A DNA stretch of 64,000 nucleotides from Collinsella sp. (lineage in GTDB: Bacteria; Actinomycetota; Coriobacteriia; Coriobacteriales; Coriobacteriaceae), in assembly GCA_019413955.1 (NCBI GenBank), contig DXMX01000001.1, forward strand, positions 30,844-94,843, read 5' to 3'. The notes under the pieces are model-generated. The model searched no databases and was not told the origin of the DNA. It saw only the letters and a list, made by a program, of their open reading frames with translations. Each line of letters opens with the position of its first letter. Positions within the stretch are counted from its first letter, which is position 1. The position numbers and the translations under genes are program-made. Positions 19,666-33,318 of this stretch are shown in pieces.

Positions 19666-21057
19666 ATGGCATATGACGATAGGGAGACCGGGCTGACGGT
19701 CGAGGACCGCGGCTCAAAGTTGGGTCTTCCCCAAAACCAAGATGCAGAGGCCAATGTACTGGCCGCTATGCTGCTATCGCCCGAGGTGGTCGAAGAGGCC
19801 CAGGTCGAGCTGCAGCCCGATGACTTCTACCGGCCCATTCATAAGACCATCTATACTGCGATGGTCGATATGTACAACAGCCGCATTCCCATCGACTCCA
19901 TCTCGCTGATCGATTACCTGCGAAGCATCAACAAGCTCGATGCCGTGGGCGGCGAGGCGTACATTTTGGAGTTGATGGGTCAGACCCTGTCGCTCGTCAA
20001 CTGGCAGCACCATGCCGCCATCGTTCGCCGCGACTCGATGCTGCGCGAGCTGATCGGCGCCACCAACGAGATCAACGCGCTGGCATATAACGCCCCCACC
20101 GACACCAAAGAGGTTGTCGAGCTGGCCGAGAGCAAGCTGCTCAAGGTTACGGCGCGCGAGGTCAAGTCGAGCTACAAGACGTTGACCGAGTTTATGGTCG
20201 AGGCCTATAACGAGGCCGAGGAAGTGTGCCAGGCCGGTGGCCAGGCTGCGGGCGTGCCCACGGGCTTTCCGTCACTCGACCGCATGCTCATGGGTTTTCG
20301 CGAGGGCCAGCTCATCATCATCGGCGCCCGTCCTGCTGTAGGTAAGACGTCGTTCGCTCTGAACCTGGCGCTCAACGCTGCCGCTGCTGGTTATACCGTC
20401 GGCTTCTTCTCGCTGGAGATGTCGGGTAAGGAAATTGCCCAGCGTCTGATTTGCGCCTATGCCATGATCTCGATCAGTGACTTCCGCATGGGTCGCATTA
20501 GCCCCGAGCAGTGGGCCAATATCAACGAGGCCACGCAGACCTTGTCCAAGCTCGATATTCTGATTGACGATACGCCCGGCACCACAGTGACCGAGATTCG
20601 CGCCAAGAGCCGCCGCATGCTCCATAACAAGGAGAAGGCAATCATCATCCTGGACTACCTGCAGCTGGTGAGTCCTCCGCCGGGACGCCGCTCCGAGAGC
20701 CGTACCGTCGAGGTTTCGGAGATGTCGCGTGGTCTGAAGATCATGGCCAAGGAGCTCAAGATTCCGCTCATCGCGCTGTCGCAGCTCTCGCGTCAGGTCG
20801 AATCCCGTACCGGCAAGCGTCCGCAGCTTTCCGACCTTCGTGAATCGGGCTCTATCGAGCAGGACGCCGATATCGTCATGTTCTTGGACCGCTCCGCCGA
20901 CGAGGCCGAAGCCTCGCGCGACGATCGACCCGACGAGGGCGTTACGCGTATCGTCGTGGCCAAGAACCGTTCGGGCCCGATCGGCGACGTCGACCTGATG
21001 TTCCTGCCGGCATCCACCAAGTTCTATGAGCTTGATGGGGCACATGCCGAGGAGTAG
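19666..21057 (+). CDS. dnaB: Replicative DNA helicase DnaB
   Basis: DnaB is the hexameric 5'-3' helicase of the replication fork. The 463 residues include an N-terminal primase-interaction domain (PQNQDAEANVLAAMLLSPEVV) and a RecA-like core with Walker A GARPAVGKTSFALN, Walker B AIIILDYLQLV and the DnaB motif SQLSRQVESRTGKRPQLSDL. ATG 19666 is favoured because AGGA ends 5 bases upstream; ATGs at 19654 and 19660 are in frame. No intein is seen. It probably works with the DUF721 loader near the origin. Confidence 0.94.
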   Translation: MAYDDRETGLTVEDRGSKLGLPQNQDAEANVLAAMLLSPEVVEEAQVELQPDDFYRPIHKTIYTAMVDMYNSRIPIDSISLIDYLRSINKLDAVGGEAYILELMGQTLSLVNWQHHAAIVRRDSMLRELIGATNEINALAYNAPTDTKEVVELAESKLLKVTAREVKSSYKTLTEFMVEAYNEAEEVCQAGGQAAGVPTGFPSLDRMLMGFREGQLIIIGARPAVGKTSFALNLALNAAAAGYTVGFFSLEMSGKEIAQRLICAYAMISISDFRMGRISPEQWANINEATQTLSKLDILIDDTPGTTVTEIRAKSRRMLHNKEKAIIILDYLQLVSPPPGRRSESRTVEVSEMSRGLKIMAKELKIPLIALSQLSRQVESRTGKRPQLSDLRESGSIEQDADIVMFLDRSADEAEASRDDRPDEGVTRIVVAKNRSGPIGDVDLMFLPASTKFYELDGAHAEE

Positions 21058-21141
21058 GACAGGCGCCCGTTGCACGGGTATACTGGGAATGTTTTGTGCT
21101 TCTGCGTGCCGGCGTGGCGCGTAGACAGTCCATGAATGTAA

Positions 21142-22437
<1,296 letters not shown>

Positions 22438-22459
22438 TCGGCACTATTCGGTTATTGCG

Positions 22460-22504
22460 ATATACCCCTTTGCAGCCCAGGCGGGCGGCCGAGGGGTATA
22501 TTTG
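22460..22504 (+). terminator. Hairpin between purA and purD
   Basis: ATATACCCCT (22460-22469) and AGGGGTATAT (22492-22501) form a 10-bp stem, then TTT. It is probably a terminator or attenuator; the loop is GC-rich. Confidence 0.6.
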
Positions 22505-22555
22505 CTTGCAAAGGGCTCGCGCGGAGCGGGCCGTTCATCCATAGAGGAGGCACCC

Positions 22556-23860
22556 TTGAAGGCGGACACTCAAACCATCGACATCCTGTTGTTGGGCAGC
22601 GGCGGCCGCGAGCATGCTCTGGCAGCAAAGCTCGCAGCATCACCGCGCGCCGGCAAGCTCTACATCGCGCCGGGTAACGGCGGCACCGCGAGCTGCGGCG
22701 AGAACGTTGTTCTCGACGATTGCGATCCTGCGGCCGTGGCGGCGTTTGCCCAGAGCCACGGATGCGGACTCGTGGTAATTGGCCCCGAGGCTCCGCTCGT
22801 GGCGGGCGTGGCCGACGCCGTGCGCGCGGCGGGTATTCCCTGCTTTGGCCCGGGTGCCGAGGGCGCCCAGATGGAGGGCTCCAAGCTGTTCTCCAAGCAG
22901 CTCATGGAGCGTGCCGGCATTCCGACGGCCGCCTATGGCTCGTTCACCGACGAGGCTTCAGCTCTCGCCTACGTGCGCGAGCAGGGCGCCCCGCTGGTCG
23001 TGAAGGCAGACGGCCTGGCCGCAGGCAAGGGCGTTATCGTGGCGACTGAGCTCGAGCAGGCCGAAGAGGCCGTGCGTGAGTGCTTTGGCGGAGCCTTTGG
23101 TGATGCTGGCAATACCGTTGTCATTGAGGAGATGCTGGTTGGCCCCGAGTGCTCGCTGCTGGCCTTTACCGACGGCAAGACCGTGCGCCCCATGGCCACT
23201 TCGCAGGACCACAAGCGTGCGCTCGAGGGCGACCTTGGCCCCAACACCGGTGGCATGGGCGTTTACAGCCCGGTACCCATCGTGACCGACGAGGAGCACG
23301 CCACCATGGTGGAGGTCATGGAGCAGACCGTGGCCGAGCTCGCTGCCGAGGGCATCGACTACCGCGGCTGCCTGTACGGCGGCTTTATGCTCACCCCCGC
23401 CGGCCCCAAGGTTCTGGAGTTCAACGCCCGCTTTGGCGACCCCGAGACGCAGGTCGTGCTGCCGCGCCTCAAGAACGACCTGGTCGAGGTTATGCTCGCC
23501 TGCGCCAACTGCGAGCTTGATCAGATTGAGCTCGATTGGCGTGACGAGTGGGCCGTGGCTGTTGTTCTGACGAGCGCGGGCTATCCCGGCAGCTACGAGA
23601 AGGGCAAAGTCATCACCGGCATCGCCGACGCCGAGTCCATGGAGAACGTGACCGTGTACCATGCCGGCACCGCCGTGGTGGACGGTCAGCTCGTGACCAA
23701 CGGCGGCCGAGTGCTTGCCGTGACCGCGCTGGGCGACACGTTCGAGAACGCTCGCAACCTTGCCTACGAGGCCTGCGAGAAGATTGATTTTGAGGGCAAG
23801 ACCCTGCGTCATGACATCGGCCTGCGCGCGCTGCGTGGCCGCGACGCCTGGGATGCCTAA
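22556..23860 (+). CDS. purD: Phosphoribosylamine-glycine ligase
   Basis: PurD catalyses the second step of purine synthesis, joining phosphoribosylamine and glycine with ATP. This 434-residue ATP-grasp enzyme has DILLLGSGGREHALAAKL at the N-terminus and the TSQDHKRALEGDLGPNTGGMG signature. The start is TTG 22556, with GAGGAGG at 22544-22550 and a 5-base spacer; the open frame upstream passes through the purA-purD hairpin and has no homology. Confidence 0.94.
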   Translation: MKADTQTIDILLLGSGGREHALAAKLAASPRAGKLYIAPGNGGTASCGENVVLDDCDPAAVAAFAQSHGCGLVVIGPEAPLVAGVADAVRAAGIPCFGPGAEGAQMEGSKLFSKQLMERAGIPTAAYGSFTDEASALAYVREQGAPLVVKADGLAAGKGVIVATELEQAEEAVRECFGGAFGDAGNTVVIEEMLVGPECSLLAFTDGKTVRPMATSQDHKRALEGDLGPNTGGMGVYSPVPIVTDEEHATMVEVMEQTVAELAAEGIDYRGCLYGGFMLTPAGPKVLEFNARFGDPETQVVLPRLKNDLVEVMLACANCELDQIELDWRDEWAVAVVLTSAGYPGSYEKGKVITGIADAESMENVTVYHAGTAVVDGQLVTNGGRVLAVTALGDTFENARNLAYEACEKIDFEGKTLRHDIGLRALRGRDAWDA

Positions 23861-23881
23861 AGTCCGAGAGGGATGAGACGG

Positions 23882-24577
23882 ATGGACGAGAAGAACGAAG
23901 AGCTCGTGGACGCGCAGATCGTCGAAGAGGACAGCCGCATGTATGGGCACGCCGAGGGCGAGCCTGGTGGCGAGGTCGCTGACGAGCCGGCGCTGGTGCT
24001 GGGCGACGACGACCCGCACGATGCCGAGCTGCACGAGAAGATTCTTTCGGAGGAGTGCGCCTGGAAGGGCAAGATCCTCGACGTCCACCGTCTTGAGGTT
24101 GAACTGCCCAACGGTCGCCGTAGCGCCCGCGATATCGTTCGCCATCCGGGTGCGGCGGCCGTTGTGGCACTGACCGAGAGCGGCAAGATCGTACTGGTGC
24201 GTCAGTACCGCACCGCCATCGACCGCGTGACGGTCGAGGTTCCCGCCGGCAAGCTCGACCCAGGCGAGGACCCGCTCGATTGCGCCAAGCGCGAGCTGCA
24301 TGAGGAGACGGGCTTTAGGGCTGGTCGCATTCGCTTTTTGACGTCGATTGTCACGTCCTGCGGTTTTTGCGACGAGATCATTCACATCTACTTGGCTACC
24401 AAGCTCGAGTTTGATGCGCCCAACCCCGATGATGACGAGTTCGTCAACGTGGACCTCGTTCCGCTGCACGAGCTGATCGACGCCGTGCTCGACGGCAAGA
24501 TCGAAGATGCTAAGACCGTCGTGGGCGCCTTGGCCTGCGATAGCATCGCGCACCGCCTTGGGGGCGCGGAGCTTTAA
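23882..24577 (+). CDS. NUDIX hydrolase, ADP-ribose pyrophosphatase-like
   Basis: This 231-residue protein has the NUDIX box GKLDPGEDPLDCAKRELHEE plus TG at about residues 122-144, matching Gx5Ex7REUxEExG exactly. The surrounding sequence (VRQYRTAIDRVTVEVPAGKLDPGE; IHIYLATKL) is typical of ADP-ribose pyrophosphatases that yield AMP and ribose 5-phosphate. It has an unusual acidic N-terminal extension of about 55 residues. ATG 23882 has GAGAGGG 9 bases upstream; ATG 23873 is too close to that site. It starts 21 bases after purD and is likely in its operon. Confidence 0.85.
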   Translation: MDEKNEELVDAQIVEEDSRMYGHAEGEPGGEVADEPALVLGDDDPHDAELHEKILSEECAWKGKILDVHRLEVELPNGRRSARDIVRHPGAAAVVALTESGKIVLVRQYRTAIDRVTVEVPAGKLDPGEDPLDCAKRELHEETGFRAGRIRFLTSIVTSCGFCDEIIHIYLATKLEFDAPNPDDDEFVNVDLVPLHELIDAVLDGKIEDAKTVVGALACDSIAHRLGGAEL

Positions 24578-24589
24578 CGAGTGGGGATA

Positions 24590-24628
24590 GCCCTGGGACA
24601 AGTACTACTGATTGCTTTGTCCCAGGGC
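24590..24628 (+). terminator. Hairpin after the NUDIX gene
   Basis: GCCCTGGGACAA (24590-24601) and TTGTCCCAGGGC (24617-24628) form a perfect 12-bp stem. Only a weak T run follows, so termination is likely but not certain. Confidence 0.6.
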
Positions 24629-24659
24629 CTTACGTTGCTGATATTTCTTTGAGGATCAC

Positions 24660-26432
24660 ATGCTGAAGAGGTTTCTTTCGTATTACAAGCCCCAGATGGG
24701 GCTTTTTGTTGCTGATACTGTTTGTGCTCTGGTGCTTGCCGCCATTGACCTGGCGTTCCCCATTATCCTGCGCAATTTGACCGGTGGGCTATTTACTCAG
24801 GGTCAGGCTGCCATTATGCAGGCGCTCGGCATGATCGCGGTGGGCTTGGTGCTGATGTATGTCATCCGCTGCGCCTGCCGATACTTTGTGAGCTATTGGG
24901 GCCACGTGATGGGCGCGCGCATGGAGTCCAAAATGCGCGAGGACCTGTTTGACCAGTACGAGCGCTTTAGCTTTGCGTACTTCGACCGCAACAGCTCGGG
25001 CGACATGATGAGCCGCGTGGTCAACGACCTGTTCGATATCTGCGAGGCGGCGCATCACGTACCCGAGTGGATCATCATCTGCGGTATCGAGATTATCGGC
25101 TCGTTTGTGATCCTCTTTACCATCGCCCCGGTGCTGGCGCTCGCCATGGCCGTGGTGACGGCGGCGTTTGCGGTCATCATGTTTTGGCAGAACATGCGCA
25201 TGCGCGAGGTCTTTAGCGACAACCGCAAGAAGATCAGCGGCATCAATGCGCAGCTGCAGGATTCGCTGGCGGGCATGCGCGTGGTCAAGAGCTTTGCCAA
25301 TGAGGAGACCGAACGTTTCAAGTTCCGCGCCTCCAACAATCGCTATCTTTCGTCCAAGGAGAACATGTATCACGCCATGGGCGTCTATACCGCGACGTAT
25401 GGCCTGCTCTCGGGTGTGCTCTATGTGATCGTGGTGCTGCTGGGCGGCTGGCTGGTCGCCCAGGGACAGCTGCAGGCGGTCGATATGGCGACCTTTGCAC
25501 TCTATATTTCGCTGTTCTGCACGCCGCTCGAGACGCTCGTCAATTCGGCCGAAACGTATCAGAAGGCCATCGCCGGCTTTAAGCGTATGGACGAGGTGCT
25601 CTCGACCGCGCCGGATATCCAGGACAAGCCGGGCGCTACGGATCTGCAGGTGACTGCCGGCGTCGTGGAGTATCACGACGTGTGCTTTAACTACGAGGAT
25701 GTTGAGCTGGGCGAGGGCGATGCCGATGAGCGTCCTGTTATCGACCACATGGACCTGTCTATCAAGCCCGGCCAGACCATCGCTTTGGTTGGCCCTTCGG
25801 GCGGCGGCAAGTCCACGACCTGTTCGCTGCTGCCGCGCTTTTATGACGTGGCTGCCGGATCCATTAGCATCGACGGTCAGGACGTGCGCGATGTGACGCA
25901 GCAGAGCCTGCGCCGCGCCATCGGCCTGGTGCAGCAGGATGTCTATCTATTTGACGGTACGATTGGCGAGAACATCGCCTACGGCAAGCCGGGCGCTACG
26001 GCAGAAGAGATCGCCGAGGCCGCCCGTCGCGCCAACATCGATGCCTTTATCGAGTCGCTTCCGCAGGGCTATAACACGGTCGTGGGCGAGCGCGGTAGCC
26101 GTCTTTCGGGCGGACAGAAGCAGCGTGTTGCCATCGCGCGCGTGTTCCTCAAGAACCCCAAAATCTTGATCTTGGACGAGGCGACGAGTGCTTTGGATAA
26201 CGAGAGCGAGGAGGCGGTGCAGGAGTCACTCGAAGAGCTGGCACGCGGCCGCACCACGATTATCATCGCCCACCGTCTTTCGACCATTAAGCATGCCGAT
26301 GAGATTGCGACCGTTGAGCATGGTCGCGTTGTGGAGCGTGGCACGCACGAGGAGCTTCTCGCCCGTGGCGGCACCTATGCCCGTTACTATCGAATGCAGT
26401 TCGAAGGTGCGCGTGCGCACGAGCTCGACTGA
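24660..26432 (+). CDS. ABC exporter, fused membrane and ATPase domains
   Basis: This 590-residue half-transporter resembles MsbA/LmrA-type exporters. Six membrane helices occupy about 1-300; the nucleotide-binding domain from about 340 shows Walker A GPSGGGKST, Q-loop LVQQDVYLF, signature LSGGQKQR, Walker B ILILDEATSALD and the switch His in IIAHRLST. It probably works as a homodimer, since no second half-transporter is adjacent. Substrate cannot be told; multidrug, lipid or peptide are possible. ATG 24660 follows GAGGATCAC. Confidence 0.88.
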   Translation: MLKRFLSYYKPQMGLFVADTVCALVLAAIDLAFPIILRNLTGGLFTQGQAAIMQALGMIAVGLVLMYVIRCACRYFVSYWGHVMGARMESKMREDLFDQYERFSFAYFDRNSSGDMMSRVVNDLFDICEAAHHVPEWIIICGIEIIGSFVILFTIAPVLALAMAVVTAAFAVIMFWQNMRMREVFSDNRKKISGINAQLQDSLAGMRVVKSFANEETERFKFRASNNRYLSSKENMYHAMGVYTATYGLLSGVLYVIVVLLGGWLVAQGQLQAVDMATFALYISLFCTPLETLVNSAETYQKAIAGFKRMDEVLSTAPDIQDKPGATDLQVTAGVVEYHDVCFNYEDVELGEGDADERPVIDHMDLSIKPGQTIALVGPSGGGKSTTCSLLPRFYDVAAGSISIDGQDVRDVTQQSLRRAIGLVQQDVYLFDGTIGENIAYGKPGATAEEIAEAARRANIDAFIESLPQGYNTVVGERGSRLSGGQKQRVAIARVFLKNPKILILDEATSALDNESEEAVQESLEELARGRTTIIIAHRLSTIKHADEIATVEHGRVVERGTHEELLARGGTYARYYRMQFEGARAHELD

Positions 26433-26451
26433 TTGATATGACAGGAAGTTT

Positions 26452-27417
26452 ATGGCTGACAAGAACCCTTTGACTCCGGAAGAAGTGACGGAGTTATTCT
26501 CCGAAATCGATGCATCCGGCGTCTTGGATCCCACGCTCGCCAAAAAGCGTACCGAGCGCATGCGTGAGAAGGAGGCTGCGGCCAAGCGCGGTGACAAAGC
26601 GGCGCTAGCGCAGCTGCGCAGCGAGGACCGCGCGAGCCAGGCAAAACATATCGACCCGCTGTCCGAGGACGATCCTTCGGGCTCGCAGGTGAGCCATACC
26701 ATTACGAAGACCGCGATGGCCGTGGTCATCGGTATTTTGGTGCTGATCGTGGGCATGCAGATTGGCTACGGCGTGATGCGTCGTCTGAACACCGCCAACC
26801 TGTCCGAGAGCGTTTCGGTCGATACCGTTTCGACCGCGCTCAAGGGCGGACTTGAATGGGGCAACGGCTTTACGCAGTTCCCGCTCGACTTTACCGTCGA
26901 TGAAGCCGATGAACGCACGGGCACGGTCGAGGTGACGGTGTTGGACACATCGTCTGCCAACGAGCTCGAGCTGCTGTCCAACGGGCAGATTCAGGCCGCG
27001 GCGCTTGCGACCAACGCGTTGCTCAACGATAAGATCGACCGCGTGGTGTATAACGTTCACGCCTATATCGACGAGGATAGCAACATTCAGCACGATTCCT
27101 TCTTTGGCATGTTTCCTGCGCGGGGTCATCAGAGCGCCATCCTGACGTTCGTGTGGACCAAGAGCTCATCCAACGCCACGAGTATCGACTGGAAGATGCG
27201 CATCGTGAGTATGGATGACACCATCGCCGAGCGCATTCAAAAACAGGTGAACTCGGTGTCGTCGTTGATTGAGGACCCGGTGGTGAGCCAGACCAAGATT
27301 GACGAGGAAAAGGCCGAACGTGACCTGGAGCATCGTCTGCATGGCCGCGAGATTTTCCGCGGCGGCAAGCCCGACCGAACGCCGTCCGATCTGCTGGAAC
27401 AGGACAAGAAAAAGTAA
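26452..27417 (+). CDS. Single-pass membrane protein of unknown function
   Basis: The protein has 321 residues: a charged cytoplasmic N-terminus (1-82), one membrane helix (AMAVVIGILVLIVGMQIGYGV, about 84-104), then an extracytoplasmic mixed alpha/beta region and a basic C-terminal tail. I recognise no domain. It starts 20 bases after the ABC exporter stop and ends at a strong terminator, so the two are probably co-transcribed and it may be an accessory to the exporter. No lipobox or cleavable signal is seen. Confidence 0.65.
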   Translation: MADKNPLTPEEVTELFSEIDASGVLDPTLAKKRTERMREKEAAAKRGDKAALAQLRSEDRASQAKHIDPLSEDDPSGSQVSHTITKTAMAVVIGILVLIVGMQIGYGVMRRLNTANLSESVSVDTVSTALKGGLEWGNGFTQFPLDFTVDEADERTGTVEVTVLDTSSANELELLSNGQIQAAALATNALLNDKIDRVVYNVHAYIDEDSNIQHDSFFGMFPARGHQSAILTFVWTKSSSNATSIDWKMRIVSMDDTIAERIQKQVNSVSSLIEDPVVSQTKIDEEKAERDLEHRLHGREIFRGGKPDRTPSDLLEQDKKK

Positions 27418-27423
27418 GACGCC

Positions 27424-27466
27424 ATCGTCCCGCGTGAGCCGCAAGCCCACGCGGGATGATTTTTTT
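27424..27466 (+). terminator. Terminator after the exporter operon
   Basis: ATCGTCCCGCGTG and CACGCGGGATGAT pair with one G-U and lead into a run of T. Confidence 0.9.
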
Positions 27467-27590
27467 GGGACGGGGATTAAAAAATCATTATGCATAGAAA
27501 GTCATAATTATCATTTCGTAAACATTTCGATGAAATTAACGCCATGAGGCATGCTTGCGGTTACAATACCGCGAGGCCTAACTACACACC

Positions 27591-27621
27591 TTTAAACCGG
27601 TCCTGTGAGACCGGGAAGGAG
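27591..27621 (+). promoter_or_regulatory. carA: PyrR-type RNA-binding hairpin overlapping the carA ribosome site region
   Basis: CCGGTC (27597-27602), loop CTGTGA and GACCGG (27609-27614) form a hairpin preceded by TTTAAA and followed at once by GGAAGGAG. This matches the actinobacterial arrangement in which PyrR, bound to uridine nucleotides, holds a hairpin near the Shine-Dalgarno sequence and blocks translation. No alternative antiterminator pairing is evident, so I infer translational rather than attenuator control. Confidence 0.7.
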
Positions 27622-27625
27622 AACT

Positions 27626-29056
27626 ATGGCGAACAACCATACCGCGGGCGCTGCCGCCCGCACCTTCGCGCCCAGCGAGCTTTGCCAGCGTATGCTGGCC
27701 AAAACCAGCAAGGGCACCTGCGGTCCCTGCATCCTGTATCTTGAGGATGGGACCATTTTTTATGGACGTGCATGCGGCGCCGAGGGCACCGCGACCGGTG
27801 AAGTCTGCTTCAACACCTCGCTCGAGGGCTACTTTGAGGTCATGACCGACCCGAGTTATGCCGGCCAAATCGTAACCATGACCTATCCGCAGATCGGCAA
27901 CTACGGTATCGACGAGACCGACGTCCAGTCGGCCTTCCCCGGCGACGCCGTGCGCCCCGCGAGCGCTCCGGCTATGCGCGGCATGATCGTTCGCGACATG
28001 TGCGCCACGCCTTCTAACTGGCGCTCGGCCGTCAGCGTGCCGGAGTACCTGCGCGCTCACGGCATCGTCGCTATCGAGGGTATCGACACCCGCGCTCTAG
28101 TGCGCCATCTGCGCGACAATGGTTCCAAGATGGGCATTATCTCGACCGAGGTCTTCGACGTCGACGAGCTTGTCGAGCGTCTGGCCGCTGCGCCCACGCT
28201 GGTAGGCGAGAACCTGGTCAAGACCGTAAGTTGCCCCGTACCTCACGAGTTTGTGGCCGCCGACCTGCCTGCCACGCATGACTTTGCGCTTGCGGCTGCC
28301 GCTCCTGCCCGTCACAAAGTGGTCGCCTACGACTGCGGTGTGAAGCGCGGCATTCTGGAGGGGCTGGTTCGCGCCGGCTGCGACCTTACCGTCGTGCCGT
28401 GGGATACGCCCGCGAGTGAGGTGCTCGACATGAATCCCGACGGTGTCTTTTTGTCCAATGGCCCCGGCGACCCCGACGCCGTGGTGGAGACCTACGAGCA
28501 GGTGCAGCAGCTGATCGGCAAGGTACCGGTCTTTGGCATTTGCCTTGGTCACCAGATGATCAGCCTGGCCTGCGGTGCCCAGATGGAAAAGCTTAAGTTC
28601 GGTCACCGCGGTGGCAACCAGCCGGTCATGAACCTGGTAAGCCGTCGCGTGGAGATCACCGCGCAAAACCATGGCTTTGGCCTGCTGTTTCCCAGCTTGG
28701 GCAAGCTTGTCCCCGAGCTTTCCGGCGGCGAGACCGAGCATGCGGCCGATGGAGATCTGCGCGTCTGGGTGCGCCGCGGAATCGCGCCGGTCGTGATGAA
28801 CGAGCGCTTTGGCCGCATTCGCCTGACACATGTGAACCTCAACGACGGCACCGCCGAGGGCATCCAGCTGCTCGACGCCCCGTGCTTCTCGGTCCAGTAC
28901 CACCCCGAGGCCTCGCCTGGCCCCACCGATGCCCACTATCTCTTTACCGCCTTTACGCGACTCATGGACGGCGAGGAGAACTACCTGGACATCGACACCG
29001 CGAAGGACCGCCTTGCCGGCTGGAATTTCGCCGAGACTGAGACCGAGGAGAACTAA
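27626..29056 (+). CDS. carA: Carbamoyl-phosphate synthase small subunit
   Basis: CarA is the glutaminase subunit that supplies ammonia to CarB. At 476 residues it is somewhat longer than usual; the extra length is partly an N-terminal segment ([20 protein letters not shown]) before the conserved [17 protein letters not shown]. The class I amidotransferase triad is visible: Cys in FGICLGHQM, His and Glu in [13 protein letters not shown] 27626 has AAGGAG 4 bases upstream. carB starts directly after. Pyrimidine control by the PyrR-type hairpin is likely. Confidence 0.95.
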   Translation: MANNHTAGAAARTFAPSELCQRMLAKTSKGTCGPCILYLEDGTIFYGRACGAEGTATGEVCFNTSLEGYFEVMTDPSYAGQIVTMTYPQIGNYGIDETDVQSAFPGDAVRPASAPAMRGMIVRDMCATPSNWRSAVSVPEYLRAHGIVAIEGIDTRALVRHLRDNGSKMGIISTEVFDVDELVERLAAAPTLVGENLVKTVSCPVPHEFVAADLPATHDFALAAAAPARHKVVAYDCGVKRGILEGLVRAGCDLTVVPWDTPASEVLDMNPDGVFLSNGPGDPDAVVETYEQVQQLIGKVPVFGICLGHQMISLACGAQMEKLKFGHRGGNQPVMNLVSRRVEITAQNHGFGLLFPSLGKLVPELSGGETEHAADGDLRVWVRRGIAPVVMNERFGRIRLTHVNLNDGTAEGIQLLDAPCFSVQYHPEASPGPTDAHYLFTAFTRLMDGEENYLDIDTAKDRLAGWNFAETETEEN

Positions 29057-29057
29057 C

Positions 29058-32372
<3,315 letters not shown>

Positions 32373-32383
32373 TTGACCTGGCC

Positions 32384-32474
32384 GGCCGGGGCGGGAGGGG
32401 CCGAGATTTCCCCCTTTCGCTCCGGCTGCAAGCTGAGTCGCTCAGGAGGAAACTCGGCCCCTCCCGCCCCGGCC
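32384..32474. repeat. 27-bp near-perfect inverted repeat at the carB/EamA junction
   Basis: The arm 32384-32411 and the reverse complement of 32448-32474 agree over 27 bases, with a single extra A in the left arm. The arms begin GGCCGGGGCGGGAGGGGCCG. The 36-base loop is unremarkable and there is no T tract. It starts 12 bases after the carB stop and replaces the missing end of the EamA gene. Confidence 0.85.
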
Positions 32475-33318
32475 TGCGGTGACTTGGCTGCACCGTGTGC
32501 TGCCGAAGGGGCTTTGAGCGATGACTAGGGCTGATAAACTGGTAGCCGCTGAGCGCCACGGGGTCCTCGCGCTGGGAGTAGGTGTGGATGAGGGCAGACG
32601 AGACAGCGTAGGAGACAGCGGCAATAAGGATGAAGCCCTCGCCTGTGAGCGTGACGGCGCCGCCGCTATCGCCACCGGTGAGGTTGACGATAACGACTCC
32701 GGCAAAACCTATAGCGCAGCCGAGGACTTTGCGCGCAGTGAGCCGTTCTTGCCGGAACACGAGCGCTGCCATCAACACGCAGAGAAACGTGTTCATAGCG
32801 TTGACGATTGAGCCGCGCACACCCGAAGCGTTTGAAACGCCGATATAAAAGAAGGCGTACTGCACGATAGTTTGGGCAAGCGAGAGTCTGATAACGAGTG
32901 GCCATCCCGTGCGTGAGACGCGAGGCAAGCGACGTCTTGTTATGACTGCAGCGGCAAGTGCGATAGCGCCGGCAAGCATAAAGCGCACGCCAGCGAAGAG
33001 AAACTCCGATGGTACGTCGCCGTTTTGGATGCCGAGAAGCTCGTAGCCGATCTTGATGCAGGGGATCGCACTGCCCCAGAGCGCGCAGCAGATGAGGGCG
33101 AGCGCAGCTATGCACCATGTGCTCGTGAGAGGGTGGCGCGCGGAGTCGGCGTAAACATCGCAAGAGCTGGCGTCGAGTGCGGATGAGGGTTTGGACATAC
33201 ATCTCCCAAACGAGGCGAAGCAGAAAACGCCTCTATGGTACGCGCAATTTTGTGTCCGCACGCGTTGATAGCATAGAACGCGTCATGGAACACAAGTTCG
33301 TAAGAAGAGGAGGACGCC

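Noticed and set aside
27487..27508. ATTATG/CATAAT dyad upstream of carA as an arginine-repressor box
   Set aside because: The spacing and sequence do not fit the ARG-box consensus well enough, and the stretch is simply AT-rich.
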